DNA of 64,000 bases from Candidatus Pantoea gossypiicola (GCF_008632075.1 NZ_VWVM01000004.1:186001-250000), one strand, 5' to 3'. Shown: positions 1 through 8,600, counted from the stretch's first letter. The notes: generated from the letters alone by a model not told the origin. Numbers and translations are program-made.

Positions 1-74
1 ATCGCGTCAGATGCGTTTAAACTTTTTCAGCCGGGCAAGCGTTGCGCTTTAACGGTAAAATGCAGCACAGGCCG

Positions 75-569
75 TTACAGGCCGTCATCAGAATTATTCA
101 GGATATGGTCAGCGATAGCCTGGCTGACCTCCTCATAATCCTCATCCGTGAGCGTCAGAAACGGACGCGCCGGAATTTTCGATCCGGGGTGGTTCACCTT
201 TTTAGCAAATCGCCCGTTAAAACGCAGCGCCTTTTTATGGCGTGGACGGATCTCATGCGGGCGGGTCTGCCCACCATAGTTCTGGATGGCAGCATACACC
301 ACGTTGGTGCCGACCACCGCCATGTCGTTATCGTGCCACGGCGTAATGCTGTTGTGCAGCCGCCCGGAGAGCAGCAGCGGCTTACCGTCGCGGTACTTAA
401 GCCCCTCCCATGCCGGACGGCCACCGGCAATAAAGTTCTCGTCGACCGCGTTCAGCATGATGTCCGCGATCTGCTCCATCAGCGGCGCACGCTGCGCCAC
501 GCGCGCCGCCAGCCGGTCCAGCCACGCCTGCAGGTCATCGGGTAGCGTTATGTCAATCTCAGGCTGCAT
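75..569 (-). CDS. Phage virion morphogenesis protein (Mu gpG-like)
   Basis: A 164-residue protein of the family that includes Mu gpG, which acts in capsid and tail assembly. It lies directly after the F-like head gene, as in Mu. The C-terminal half has the usual pattern of an NYG-GG turn, a basic PRHKKAL segment and an IPARPF motif followed by an acidic helix. ATG at 569 is preferred over an in-frame GTG at 575 because a GGAGG sequence ends five bases before that ATG. The start overlaps the end of the F-like gene by 11 bases, suggesting translational coupling. Confidence 0.85.
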   Translation of the reverse strand: MQPEIDITLPDDLQAWLDRLAARVAQRAPLMEQIADIMLNAVDENFIAGGRPAWEGLKYRDGKPLLLSGRLHNSITPWHDNDMAVVGTNVVYAAIQNYGGQTRPHEIRPRHKKALRFNGRFAKKVNHPGSKIPARPFLTLTDEDYEEVSQAIADHILNNSDDGL

Positions 570-1818
570 CGTCACCTCCGCTCAGGTCACCCTCTAACAC
601 ATCATCACCGGCATCCGCCGCCGTCCAGGGTCGGACGCTGTCCACATAAAGCCCGTCCGCCTCGGCGCTTAAGCCGATCAAGGCGCGGCCGTCACCCGCA
701 GCGGTCACCACGCTCAGCACCTCCCCGTGACGCAGTACGGCCAGCGGGCGCAGCAGCGCGGAGACCAGACGCGCCCACAGCCCGCCGCCCGCCTCACGCA
801 GCGCCAGCGTCCGGTCGGCATCGAGCGTGATAACGGAAGACGACAGCGCACCTTTACCCAGGCGGGAGACCACTGCGGGGGACAGCGCACCCACTCGGCG
901 AAAATCCCCGGAGGACTGCGGGGTAAGGCCGTTTATCCAGGCCTCCGTGTCGCGGTTCATGGCCGACACCAGCCGGTTATTGCCGGTAAGCGTCTCACGC
1001 ACGGCCACGGCGGCCAGACCCGGCTCAGCCTGCGCGCCTTTCTCCAGCAGCGTCTGACCGAGACCGGCCAGATAGCCGCGCCCCGGATTCAGATGAAAAC
1101 CGGCGTCAGGGGTCAGTATGTGCCCCGTAACCGGATCGCGGTACGCCCGGACCGGGCGGGTCTCCCCCTGCGTGCCGTAAGGCTGCTGAATTGTCACCAT
1201 GCGCCCGGCACTGCTTTCCAGCCCGACCGGGTGGCGGTCAAGCTGCGCCTGCGTCAGAGCGCGCACCCAGCAGCGGCACCGGTAGCCGTTCGGCGGGTAG
1301 ATGGTTGCCCAGATGGGATCGTCTGCGGCAAAGACGCGACCATTGAGCATCGCATGCACAGGACGCGTGCGGCTGTCCATGACCGCGTCATACTCCCAGT
1401 ACGGACGCTGCGCGACGGTGCGCATCTGCTGCTGATAGCGCCCGGCAGCATAGGCGGATTGAATGTTGGTGCGGAAAATGGTGTCGAGCCGGTACGGCAT
1501 CAGCTTTTTACCCTGCAGCTCGCCGTGCTCATCGGCAACCAGTCCGCTGCCGAGCCAGCCCTTACGGCGCAGGGTGGGGATTAAATCATCCTGAAACTGG
1601 CTCAGCGTGCCGCCGTTCTGCAGCACACCGGTCAGGCTCTGCTGAATATCACTCAGCACGTCGAGCTTCGTGATGCCCGCCACGGTGAACTTCACCGCAT
1701 GCGCCTCATCCTTCATGTCCGACCAGGCCAGCGTCGGCTGCAGCCCCTTCGATTTAAAATAACCGATGGCCTTTTCAGGCGGCAGGGTCATGGCGAAGCC
1801 TGCGCTGACGTCACCCAT
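559..1818 (-). CDS. Mu F-like minor head protein
   Basis: A 419-residue phage head morphogenesis protein. The central part has the family signature, FRTNIQSAYAAGRY followed by YWEYDAV-D-RTRP-H, then PIWATIYPPNGYRCRC, which holds the conserved cysteine pair of Mu gpF and SPP1 gp7 relatives. In Mu the F protein is a minor head component. The reading frame is open for another 22 codons, but ATG at 1818 is chosen because it overlaps the portal stop codon by eight bases, the tight packing seen throughout this block. Nothing suggests damage. Confidence 0.88.
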   Translation of the reverse strand: MGDVSAGFAMTLPPEKAIGYFKSKGLQPTLAWSDMKDEAHAVKFTVAGITKLDVLSDIQQSLTGVLQNGGTLSQFQDDLIPTLRRKGWLGSGLVADEHGELQGKKLMPYRLDTIFRTNIQSAYAAGRYQQQMRTVAQRPYWEYDAVMDSRTRPVHAMLNGRVFAADDPIWATIYPPNGYRCRCWVRALTQAQLDRHPVGLESSAGRMVTIQQPYGTQGETRPVRAYRDPVTGHILTPDAGFHLNPGRGYLAGLGQTLLEKGAQAEPGLAAVAVRETLTGNNRLVSAMNRDTEAWINGLTPQSSGDFRRVGALSPAVVSRLGKGALSSSVITLDADRTLALREAGGGLWARLVSALLRPLAVLRHGEVLSVVTAAGDGRALIGLSAEADGLYVDSVRPWTAADAGDDVLEGDLSGGDDAA

Positions 1819-3370
1819 GCTGCTGCCCCAGCACGTCAGCCACAAAGACCGCCTGACCGACCAGATCGCGCAGCGCCGAATCATTCAGGGAGGGATAGCT
1901 GGCCGCCAGCAGCGCATAGACCTCATCGGGCGTGGAGGCCGCCTTTATCCGGTCAATCAGGGGCTGCAGCATCGCCTCACTGGCGGCGGCGACCTGCGCG
2001 GCCAGCAGCTGCGGCGCAGCGTCAAGCTGCTGCTGCACCCCGTCGGTTGTGGTCTGCGGCACGGACAGCGCCGCCATCTGATGCTGCACGGCGGCGGACA
2101 GGGCCGCATCGGCGGGGATTTGTCGCGTCAGTGGCTTCAGGACCGTCTGGCCCGCCTGCGGCAGCGGAATACCACTTTCCTCTGATAACCACTCGCGGGT
2201 GATCTCAAAGCCGGTGGCCTGCGCACGAATAGCGACATTCATCAGCCGCTCCAGGTCAACCCGCTCACGGGTATCAAACACCAGATGTGGTGCTCGGTCA
2301 GGATCGTACTTACCACTAAGAGCCAGGATGGGCCACAGCAGCTGCTGGGTCAGGGTCTCAGCTACCATCTCCGCATCACCGACAAGCAGGTCGTGGCGCA
2401 CCTCGTTGTGTACGTTGCCCAGCGCGTTAGTTGACGTTTTCCCGTCCGCCTGGCTTGTCAGCGTTCCGCCCAGAATGACCTTTGACTGCACCTTTTCGCA
2501 CCAGCTCACCATATCGAAGAACGGCGCGCTCTGGCCTGCAGCAGGCGAGACCAGCTGAATCTCGGCGTTGCTGGGGATAATGCCGCCACCTTCGCGGGCC
2601 ATCATCATGACGCCGCGAAGCAGGCGGTTACGCCCGGCAGCATCCATTGACGGATCGTATTTCCCGATGCGAAACGGAAGACCGTAGAGGTTCAGGAACT
2701 GCGCCCAGTCGCGTGCTGAGAGATTTTTAAAAAGGTAGGTCCAGACAAGCACGCGAAACAGGCCGCTCTGCGCTACGGGACCAGACTTAGATTTGTGGCG
2801 ATGCACCAGCCAGCCCAGCTCCTGCAGCGGCTCACCGTCAGCGCCGCCCCTGTTGAGACGTATATCATCCAGATCTGCCTGGGGCATGGTGAAGGCTCGC
2901 GCAGGACGCTTTAGAAACTCGGAAGGCAGCCAGAGATCGCCTTTTCTCGCCCACGGCAGCTCAATACAGGAAAAGCCGTGCCCCAGCGCGTCGAGCATGT
3001 CCATCAGCATGCCGCGCCAGCCAGGCAGCTTGCTCAGACGCCACTCCATCTCGCGTGCCAGTTTCTGCTCGGCCTCCGTTGCATCAGGCGGCGTCTGAAG
3101 GCTCCACGGCAGCGTGAGCAGCGCGCGCTTGCGTTTGGACAACTCGGCAAAGATATGGCCGTCCCGCTCCTCGATGTCGGTAAACAGATCGCTCTGAGCC
3201 TGTATATCGCCCTGTTCGGCGGCCCTGAGCAGGGCGTAGACCCGCCTGATATTCAGACCCTCAGATGGATGCTCTGACTGATCCTGATAAAGGTAAGCAT
3301 CCTCATCGCTCTGGATGGGCGGTCTTTTGTCATGACCAAAAAAGCGTTTAAACGTGGTTTTAAGATCCAT
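1811..3370 (-). CDS. Mu gp29-like portal protein (DUF935)
   Basis: A 519-residue protein matching the DUF935 portal family of Mu-like phages in length, position and motifs. Near the N-terminus is the typical LNIRRVYALLRAAEQGD segment followed by DLFTDIEERDGHIF and a KRKRALLTLPW stretch. The middle carries ARDWAQFLNLYGLPFRIG and the SKVILGGTLTSQADGKTS segment common in this family. The portal forms the ring through which DNA enters and leaves the head. It is flanked by terminase upstream, with no spacer, and the F-like head gene downstream. Confidence 0.9.
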   Translation of the reverse strand: MDLKTTFKRFFGHDKRPPIQSDEDAYLYQDQSEHPSEGLNIRRVYALLRAAEQGDIQAQSDLFTDIEERDGHIFAELSKRKRALLTLPWSLQTPPDATEAEQKLAREMEWRLSKLPGWRGMLMDMLDALGHGFSCIELPWARKGDLWLPSEFLKRPARAFTMPQADLDDIRLNRGGADGEPLQELGWLVHRHKSKSGPVAQSGLFRVLVWTYLFKNLSARDWAQFLNLYGLPFRIGKYDPSMDAAGRNRLLRGVMMMAREGGGIIPSNAEIQLVSPAAGQSAPFFDMVSWCEKVQSKVILGGTLTSQADGKTSTNALGNVHNEVRHDLLVGDAEMVAETLTQQLLWPILALSGKYDPDRAPHLVFDTRERVDLERLMNVAIRAQATGFEITREWLSEESGIPLPQAGQTVLKPLTRQIPADAALSAAVQHQMAALSVPQTTTDGVQQQLDAAPQLLAAQVAAASEAMLQPLIDRIKAASTPDEVYALLAASYPSLNDSALRDLVGQAVFVADVLGQQHG

Positions 3371-5035
3371 TTACCAGGCCCCCTCACCGAAACCGTCGCC
3401 ATACGCTGGCTCATCATCGTCATCATCCAGCTGTGCCAGCACGGCACTGATGGGAATAAATTCAAAGTTCCCCACGCTGGTTGAGGCTATCGCCCACAAC
3501 ATGTGCAGAGCGTCCGGCCCGTCATCATGATCGGCCATCGGAAAATGCATCAGCTGCTCACGCAGCGTGGCCAGCATGCGGGCGATCAGAATGCGCTCGC
3601 TCTCCATGAACGGCTGCAGCGACTCAATACGCCCGGCCTTATCTGTGGTCGGAATAACCGACCGCGCCGGGACGGGCACGCCAGCCTTCAGGGATTCTTC
3701 AATAAGCGTTTCGCGCAGAAAGTCCTGAAACTGTACCGACTCAAACGCCCAGACCACGCAGCCAAATTCACGCTGTAGGGCAATAACGTCGGTAATAATC
3801 TTTTTTGGGCGGCGCACGCGAATGTCAGCCCGGACAACCTTCAGCACCTTTTTGATGCGGTGCCAGCCGCCAACCAGCAGTGCGCTGGGGTCATTGCCCC
3901 GGCTGTTGTGTTTGCCCAGCGACGGGTCGCAGGCACCGAAATAAATCAGGTCAGGCTCCAGCTCACGCCACTCATGGATACAGCCATGAAATATCGCGTT
4001 TTCACCGCTGACCGGATCGTTCTGATACTCCGCATCAAAGGCGCGGGTGCCGACGCGCACGCGGATGAGCATCAGGGTCAGCAGTGGACGCGCTGACCAC
4101 GAGACGCGCGACCCCTTCAGCATGGCTTTCTGGTTGCGCTTATAAAACGCATTTGCCACCGCTTTGCCTTTCTCCCGCAGCACCGCCTCCCAGTCGTCCC
4201 ACAGCTTGAGATTGGCAGGCCAGGCGAGGATCGCCTGAAAGCGTTTCGCGTTCCAGGAGGGATTTTTCATGGTCCGCGCCAGCACGGAGTCGTAATGCAG
4301 GATCGAACCAACGTAGATCACATCCAGCTTGACGCCGGGACCGCCGAGCGGCAGAACGGTGCTGTTCAGCCACTTCTCCAGCTTGTCGCGCTGCTTAGGC
4401 GTCACCACGTTTTCGTCGTTTTCGAGGTCATCCAGATGCACGAGATCGGGACGATAAGCACCATGCTTGCGACCGCGCAGACTCTGACCCTGACCCGCCG
4501 CCTCAATTTTGATACCGCTTGCCGTCAGGATGCAGCCAATGCGCCACACGCGGCCCTGACCGCACGCTTCCGGGTAATCCATCCACAGGGCGCGGTTGTA
4601 AAGCAGCTCCGCCTTAATCACCTCCAGCGACTCCGCCGCCTGCGTGGCGGTATCAAAGGCGATAATGATGAATTTCTTCAGCTCCCGTACCACGCACCAC
4701 AGGTCAAACAGCTGCTGGCTCAGCGTGGTTTTTGCCTCACCGCGCGGGGCGGCTATCACCTCGTTCTCACCCTCATCACTGGCGACCACCTGCGGCAGAC
4801 GTTCAAACAGATACTCGTGCAGCAGGCTGGTTTCGGGGTGACGGACGTGATGAGGGAAATAGGTATTCACAAAGTAGCGAAACCCGTTCACCGGATCGCT
4901 GACGCGTGCGCGACGCTCTTTGATGGCCTCCGGGCTGGAGTCCAGCCCGACACTTTCGTTTTCAATGCGGGTGCGCAGCTCACTCTGAATCTGCTCAATA
5001 CGCTCACGGAAAGATTTAAGAGAAGATTTAGACAC
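3371..5035 (-). CDS. Terminase large subunit (Mu gp28-like)
   Basis: A 554-residue DNA-packaging motor. A Walker A-type motif, APRGEAKTT, lies at about residues 96-104, and VHLDDLEND fits a Walker B segment about 120 residues later. The C-terminal half contains a DPSLG segment and later DDGPDALHM, consistent with the metal-binding acids of the nuclease domain. It would pull DNA into the prohead and cut host-flanked phage DNA at a headful. Its stop codon abuts the portal start codon. The DUF1804 gene just upstream is the likely small-subunit partner. Confidence 0.9.
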   Translation of the reverse strand: MSKSSLKSFRERIEQIQSELRTRIENESVGLDSSPEAIKERRARVSDPVNGFRYFVNTYFPHHVRHPETSLLHEYLFERLPQVVASDEGENEVIAAPRGEAKTTLSQQLFDLWCVVRELKKFIIIAFDTATQAAESLEVIKAELLYNRALWMDYPEACGQGRVWRIGCILTASGIKIEAAGQGQSLRGRKHGAYRPDLVHLDDLENDENVVTPKQRDKLEKWLNSTVLPLGGPGVKLDVIYVGSILHYDSVLARTMKNPSWNAKRFQAILAWPANLKLWDDWEAVLREKGKAVANAFYKRNQKAMLKGSRVSWSARPLLTLMLIRVRVGTRAFDAEYQNDPVSGENAIFHGCIHEWRELEPDLIYFGACDPSLGKHNSRGNDPSALLVGGWHRIKKVLKVVRADIRVRRPKKIITDVIALQREFGCVVWAFESVQFQDFLRETLIEESLKAGVPVPARSVIPTTDKAGRIESLQPFMESERILIARMLATLREQLMHFPMADHDDGPDALHMLWAIASTSVGNFEFIPISAVLAQLDDDDDEPAYGDGFGEGAW

Positions 5036-5040
5036 GCCGC

Positions 5041-5271
5041 CTAATCCTGCTTTCTGACCGCCAGCGCAGCTTCAATCTGCTCTAACAGCGCAGATTTTGC
5101 ATACCACACTGACCGTGCATAGAGGCCATCAGCCTGATGAATCTCGCCATCTTCAGTCTGCACCATCAGATAATCGCTCTGAACATACACACGAACGATG
5201 GTATCGGCTCGTACCGCATTGCGGTCGGTAAGTAAGATGAACTGGTTAACCGGCTTAACAACGTCAGCCAT
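5041..5271 (-). CDS. Small phage protein of unknown function
   Basis: A 76-residue protein between the DUF1804 gene and the large terminase gene. The start ATG at 5271 overlaps the upstream stop by eight bases; the longer open frame, to 5313, lies inside the upstream gene and is not needed. The sequence is mostly short beta-type stretches ending in an acidic-basic helix, with no cysteine, membrane segment or known motif. Packaging-module position is the only clue to its role. I do not recognise the family. Confidence 0.65.
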   Translation of the reverse strand: MADVVKPVNQFILLTDRNAVRADTIVRVYVQSDYLMVQTEDGEIHQADGLYARSVWYAKSALLEQIEAALAVRKQD

Positions 5272-5782
5272 ATTTTTTCTCCACGATTTGCTGAAACTCC
5301 GGCAGGACATCAAGAAAGCGCACCATCAGCGCCGGATGTCTGTCACTGAGAAAGGCCGCGAAATCCTCAACCACGCCAGCGGCCACCATCAGGCGGTCGG
5401 TCTGGGGCAGAATGCGACGGCTTGCGGCCATCATCTTGTTAAAGCCGTCCTGAAGCCCGACCAGGCGCTTTGTATATTCATCAATAGGAAGCGCTGTACC
5501 GTCCGGGCTTCCGCGCATTTTGCGCAGCTCAGCGATGGCGAACTGGTTGTGCTCCAGGTATTCCAGCATCAGCGCCGTGGCGATTTCCTCCGGCGCACCG
5601 GAACCGAGGCGACGCGCAGCACGCAACCTGTCCCAGTCGTCGCCGGTATCCCGTGCCTCTCTGCGCCAGCGGATCACGGTGGCCACGCCTACACCGTGCA
5701 TCGGCCCCAGCACCTCCGGGGCCATGCCCTGTGTGATGTAGTCACGGCGGACCGCATCACGCACTTCTTTGCCATGCGCCAT
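5264..5782 (-). CDS. DUF1804 protein, probable terminase small subunit
   Basis: A 172-residue protein whose first 45 residues (KEVRDAVRRDYITQGM, then GVATVIRWRREARD) form a helix-turn-helix like those of DUF1804 proteins in transposable phages. The rest is mainly helical and ends in FLDVLPEFQQIVEKKYG. Position just before the large terminase gene and the DNA-binding N-terminus argue for the terminase small subunit, which would recognise phage DNA. The family assignment comes from its motifs; the terminase role is inference from gene order. Its start shares one base with the preceding stop (TGATG). Confidence 0.75.
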   Translation of the reverse strand: MAHGKEVRDAVRRDYITQGMAPEVLGPMHGVGVATVIRWRREARDTGDDWDRLRAARRLGSGAPEEIATALMLEYLEHNQFAIAELRKMRGSPDGTALPIDEYTKRLVGLQDGFNKMMAASRRILPQTDRLMVAAGVVEDFAAFLSDRHPALMVRFLDVLPEFQQIVEKKYG

Positions 5783-6045
5783 CAGTGACTACCCGACCCG
5801 CTGATCAGCCTGTCAATCCGCTCAGTCGTGCGCTCCATTGACGACTTGATCTCCGCCAGCATCGACATAATCTGCTCCTGATCGCGAACGGCGTCGGACT
5901 TGAGCTGATACAGCTCGCGCATGCGGATATTCTCTTTACGAAGCTCATCAATAGCGCCGTGCAGACTTTTAACCCAGTAGGTCAGGCCGCTGGCAACCAG
6001 GCCGAAAAAAAGCGTCTGTAGCGTGTCCAATGAAATTAACTCCAT
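5782..6045 (-). CDS. Small membrane-anchored coiled-coil phage protein (DUF2730-like)
   Basis: An 87-residue protein with one N-terminal membrane segment (about residues 8-25, LFFGLVASGLTYWV) followed by a charged heptad-like helix and an SSMERTTERIDRL tail. Mu-like phages carry a DUF2730 gene with this architecture near the spanins. The function is unknown. It sits one base after the Rz1-like gene and overlaps the DUF1804 start, so it is part of the same late operon. Confidence 0.65.
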   Translation of the reverse strand: MELISLDTLQTLFFGLVASGLTYWVKSLHGAIDELRKENIRMRELYQLKSDAVRDQEQIMSMLAEIKSSMERTTERIDRLISGSGSH

Positions 6046-6046
6046 G

Positions 6047-6364
6047 TTATTTGCCCTCCGGCCAGAAAAACGCTTCCAGCGCTTTCAGCTTCGCCGCATT
6101 CGCCTGACACCAGGCACCATAGTCTGCTGCGTGACGTAACAGCGCTGCCGGAGGCAGGCCAGACGCCTTGCCCGCATACGCGGACGGGGCGGGCGGCATC
6201 GTGCCGACCGAGACCATCGCGCGCGGCGGCTTCATCGCCTGCTCAATGACCGGCGCGGGCGTCACCGTTACCGTATCCAAGGGCGTTTTCGTAGAGCTGC
6301 ACCCCGTGAGGACCAAGCCCGTTAAAACCACAGCCGCCAGCCTTACCCGCTGTCGCATTGTCAT
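6047..6364 (-). CDS. Rz1-like outer-membrane spanin lipoprotein
   Basis: A 105-residue protein with a lipoprotein signal peptide: a basic start, a hydrophobic stretch and the lipobox LTGC at about residues 19-22. The mature part is rich in proline, as in Rz1 spanins, and ends in a short helix. Its first 122 bases overlap the end of the Rz-like gene in another frame, the classic layout for spanin pairs. Together they would fuse inner and outer membranes in the last step of lysis. ATG at 6364 is used; a GTG lies one codon earlier and another ATG two codons later. Confidence 0.75.
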   Translation of the reverse strand: MTMRQRVRLAAVVLTGLVLTGCSSTKTPLDTVTVTPAPVIEQAMKPPRAMVSVGTMPPAPSAYAGKASGLPPAALLRHAADYGAWCQANAAKLKALEAFFWPEGK

Positions 6365-6713
6365 CACTGATCGCCTTATCTATCTGCGTGCCGAGCAGCA
6401 GCCTGGCCTGCGCCAGCTCAGCCGTTTTATCCGCCAGCGTGGCCGCGAGCGCATCCGCCCGAGACTGCTGTGCCTGTTCACTCTGGCGCGCCTTAAGCAG
6501 CGCGGCGGTTGTCGCTTCACTGATACGCTGGCGCTCGTCAGAACGGGCTTTTTTCTCGCTGGCCAGCGCCACGTCACCGGCGCTTTTCGCCGCTGCGAAA
6601 CCCGACTGATAACCGCTGTGACGCAGCCACCACACACTACCCGCAAGTACCGCGCACAGCAGTACACCCGGTAAAATCCGCGTTAAACACCACTTAATCA
6701 GCGCCGCGCTCAT
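6243..6713 (-). CDS. Rz-like inner-membrane spanin
   Basis: A 156-residue protein with an N-terminal membrane anchor (about residues 10-30) and a long alanine- and glutamine-rich periplasmic coiled coil (AKSAGDVALASEKKARSDE, then KARQSEQAQQSRADAL). This is the inner-membrane spanin design. Its 3' end is overlapped by the Rz1-like lipoprotein gene. The start at 6713 lies inside the upstream membrane-protein gene; longer readings to 6854 would duplicate that gene in another frame and are rejected. Confidence 0.75.
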   Translation of the reverse strand: MSAALIKWCLTRILPGVLLCAVLAGSVWWLRHSGYQSGFAAAKSAGDVALASEKKARSDERQRISEATTAALLKARQSEQAQQSRADALAATLADKTAELAQARLLLGTQIDKAISDDNATAGKAGGCGFNGLGPHGVQLYENALGYGNGDARAGH

Positions 6714-6990
6714 CCGGCTTACCTCTTGGCTTACCAGCTTCAGGTGGATCATCGTCCGCCTTGCTGTCGTGATATTTCTGGACCCCGGCATGCGCAACCC
6801 ATGCACCGACGTAGACCGCCAGTGCGTCCACCGGCGCATGATTCCAGTACGCACACATCAGGACCACCGCCGAACTGACCAGCAGGGCCGTCAGCGTGGT
6901 GGCGTCCGTTGTTGAAAGCTGCCCCTGACGGTTGGAGACCAACTCCGGCAGGCGTTTAAGAAAGCCCATTGCAATGACCCCGCGCCACAT
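6694..6990 (-). CDS. Phage membrane protein, possible holin (DUF2644-like)
   Basis: A 98-residue protein with the segment NRQGQLSTTDATTLTALLVSSAVV, two hydrophobic stretches and a charged C-terminus (KADDDPPEAGKPRGKPDERG). DUF2644 proteins next to lysis genes in Mu-like phages look like this, and a holin or holin-like role is plausible. The start at 6990 shares a TGATG junction with the upstream stop and has GAGG five bases before it. A later ATG at 6969 is the alternative. The holin role is inferred from topology and place only. Confidence 0.6.
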   Translation of the reverse strand: MWRGVIAMGFLKRLPELVSNRQGQLSTTDATTLTALLVSSAVVLMCAYWNHAPVDALAVYVGAWVAHAGVQKYHDSKADDDPPEAGKPRGKPDERGAD

Positions 6991-7196
6991 CAGCGCCTCA
7001 GCCTGCGTTCCAGGCGGCAAAGCGCCTCTGGAATAAATGTCACGTACACAAGCAGGGTCGCCAATACCACTAATGAAACTGACCAGCTAAAACCGGCAGC
7101 AAAATGCCACATAAGCAAGGTAAAGGCCGAATAACCCACATTCAGAAACCACATATCAAGCCAGAGTTGCCAGCAGGCTTTCAGGTAGTCTTTCAT
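6990..7196 (-). CDS. Small two-helix membrane protein of the lysis module
   Basis: A 68-residue protein starting MKDYLKACWQLW with two hydrophobic segments (roughly residues 15-35 and 38-55) and a strongly basic end, CRLERRLRR. Its ATGA overlap with the endolysin stop ties it to that gene's translation. Topology fits a class II holin or antiholin, but no family was recognised. The frame is open upstream to 7265; the internal ATG is preferred because of the four-base overlap. Confidence 0.6.
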   Translation of the reverse strand: MKDYLKACWQLWLDMWFLNVGYSAFTLLMWHFAAGFSWSVSLVVLATLLVYVTFIPEALCRLERRLRR

Positions 7197-7582
7197 GCCG
7201 GATACGCTGCAAAAGGAAGCTGGAAATGCGCACCATCTTTGAGCGTGGTCCAGCTGCCGCCCCATTCAACAGGGATAGAGAGATCGGCAGACGCCTGTTT
7301 AAAGGCGATATTAATCTGTTCATAGAGGGACCATTCCCATGACACCTGACCGCCCACATACGCCACGACGTCTACTGCATGGCCGGTAAGATGACGGCTG
7401 TTCAGCGTCTGACTATGGCCACCGGCGACCATCTCTTTCTGGCGTTCGGCGGTGCGTAAGCCTTCGGTGATGCCGAAATCAACAGATGAAACCTCAAGCG
7501 CATGGCGAACCAGCTTCACCAGGTCAGGATGCACACCCTGCATATTGTTTTCGCTGCGCTGACTGAATTTGAAAGAAGACAT
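7193..7582 (-). CDS. Endolysin, M15-type peptidase
   Basis: A 129-residue L-alanyl-D-glutamate or D-Ala-D-Ala type peptidase. The zinc site is visible as S-RHLTGHAVDVVA (His and Asp ligands) with the C-terminal partner GAHFQLPFAAYP; GITEGLRTAERQKEMVAGGHSQT is the family's N-terminal motif. The size is that of phage M15 endolysins. It would cut the peptide stems of peptidoglycan once a holin gives access. The only good ribosome site, GAGGG six bases before the ATG, is the 3' arm of the terminator-like hairpin at 7583-7609. Confidence 0.88.
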   Translation of the reverse strand: MSSFKFSQRSENNMQGVHPDLVKLVRHALEVSSVDFGITEGLRTAERQKEMVAGGHSQTLNSRHLTGHAVDVVAYVGGQVSWEWSLYEQINIAFKQASADLSIPVEWGGSWTTLKDGAHFQLPFAAYPA

Positions 7583-7609
7583 AAAAAACCCTCACGTTGC
7601 TGTGAGGGT
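7583..7609 (-). terminator. Terminator-like hairpin containing the endolysin ribosome site
   Basis: On the minus strand an 8-bp perfect stem (arms 7602-7609 and 7588-7595, loop 7596-7601) is followed by six T residues and then directly by the endolysin ATG. It can end the mor transcript. The GAGGG in its 3' arm is also the only Shine-Dalgarno candidate for the endolysin, so the folded RNA would hide it. Confidence 0.75.
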
Positions 7610-7664
7610 CATTGTGCGGGGATGATAAAGGAGGCCGTACTTACAGGGGTGGAGTGGCAGCACA

Positions 7665-8114
7665 TCAGAACAGGCGCTGCTGAACCTGCGGCTCGTCGGG
7701 CCTGTTGCGCTCTGCCAGCAGGTGCCACGCCCAGCTGTCGCCGAACCCGTAGCGCGGCGCGGTCAGCATCAGGGCAATACTCAGCGACTTACCCTCATTC
7801 ACCAGCGCATCGACGTCGCTGTAAAAGCAGCGGTTGCGGTACTCACGCAGCGCCGTGGCACAGCGGGGAATGACCAGCGTACTGTCGCCCCCGAAGTGCT
7901 GCATCATTTTCTGGGTATTTTCCTCCCCAATCGTTTCACGCAGCAGCGCCAGACGCGGCTCGCCGTGGCTCATGATGCCGCGCCCGACCGGGAAACGGGC
8001 ACCGCCGAACCGCTCGACCAGCTTTTGCGTCGCCTCAAATCCGATCACGCTGGCCAGCTCGCGCGCGGTATCCGGCAGCAGGGATGCCATCGACTCCAGA
8101 TCAAACCCGCTCAT
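7665..8114 (-). CDS. mor: Mor/C-family transcription activator
   Basis: A 149-residue protein with the Mor family start: LLPDTARELASVIGFEATQKLVERFGGARFPVG. Mor of Mu activates the middle promoter and its relative C activates late promoters. Only one such gene is visible, between gemA and the endolysin, so it may do the work of both. The start codon shares a TGATG junction with gemA. The C-terminal half should contain the helix-turn-helix; I do not see damage. Confidence 0.8.
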   Translation of the reverse strand: MSGFDLESMASLLPDTARELASVIGFEATQKLVERFGGARFPVGRGIMSHGEPRLALLRETIGEENTQKMMQHFGGDSTLVIPRCATALREYRNRCFYSDVDALVNEGKSLSIALMLTAPRYGFGDSWAWHLLAERNRPDEPQVQQRLF

Positions 8115-8512
8115 TACAGCCTCCCGTGACGTTTCGCGTCAACAATCAGCATCTGCATCACCTGGCGAACCTGATCGTCGTTCAGCCACTCAACCGGCTT
8201 TTTCTCACCCAGCATGCGCTCAACCACGCCATCCAGATAGCTCCACGGGCGACCGGCCTCGGCCAGCAGCGCCTCAATCTTTGACAGCATACCTTTACGC
8301 CCTGACGCCACACGCGGACGGCGGCCATGTGACGCAGACGGCGTAAAGCCCGCGCTGCGCATCCAGGCGACGACCTTTTCAAGTTCAGCCTCTGAGCACG
8401 CACTGGCCGAACGGTGCCCGGTCAGTCGCGCCAGCACGTCGCGATAGGTTTCATCGTCCCAGCCGAGCCGCGACTTGCCGGTATGGACGATGCGAATAAG
8501 GTTACGCTTCAT
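8114..8512 (-). CDS. GemA-like regulator (Mu gp16 family, DUF1018)
   Basis: A 132-residue protein with the family opening RNLIRIVHTGKSRLGWDDETYRDVLARLTG, followed by ELEKVVAWMRSAGF and a helical end. Mu GemA modulates host gene expression and DNA supercoiling. ATG at 8512 has GAGGTG seven to eight bases upstream. The gene is coupled to mor by a one-base overlap. A strong terminator lies between it and the upstream small genes, so it needs its own promoter or antitermination. Confidence 0.85.
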   Translation of the reverse strand: MKRNLIRIVHTGKSRLGWDDETYRDVLARLTGHRSASACSEAELEKVVAWMRSAGFTPSASHGRRPRVASGRKGMLSKIEALLAEAGRPWSYLDGVVERMLGEKKPVEWLNDDQVRQVMQMLIVDAKRHGRL

Positions 8513-8557
8513 AGGGAGCACCTCAAACGAAGGAGAAAAACAGGAAGCCCGTAAACG

Positions 8558-8586
8558 AAAAAAGCCCCTCAATGAGGGGCTTTTAA
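8558..8586 (-). terminator. Strong intrinsic terminator upstream of gemA
   Basis: The stem GCCCCTC/GAGGGGC has an AATG-type loop and T-runs on both strands (six T residues on the minus strand), so it can work both ways. On the minus strand it would stop transcripts of the early and cargo genes before gemA. Confidence 0.85.
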
Positions 8587-8600
8587 GGGCTGATTCAAAT

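Noticed and set aside
727..1584. 285-codon open frame opposite the F-like head gene
   Set aside because: Shadow frame of a well-supported minus-strand gene in GC-rich DNA.
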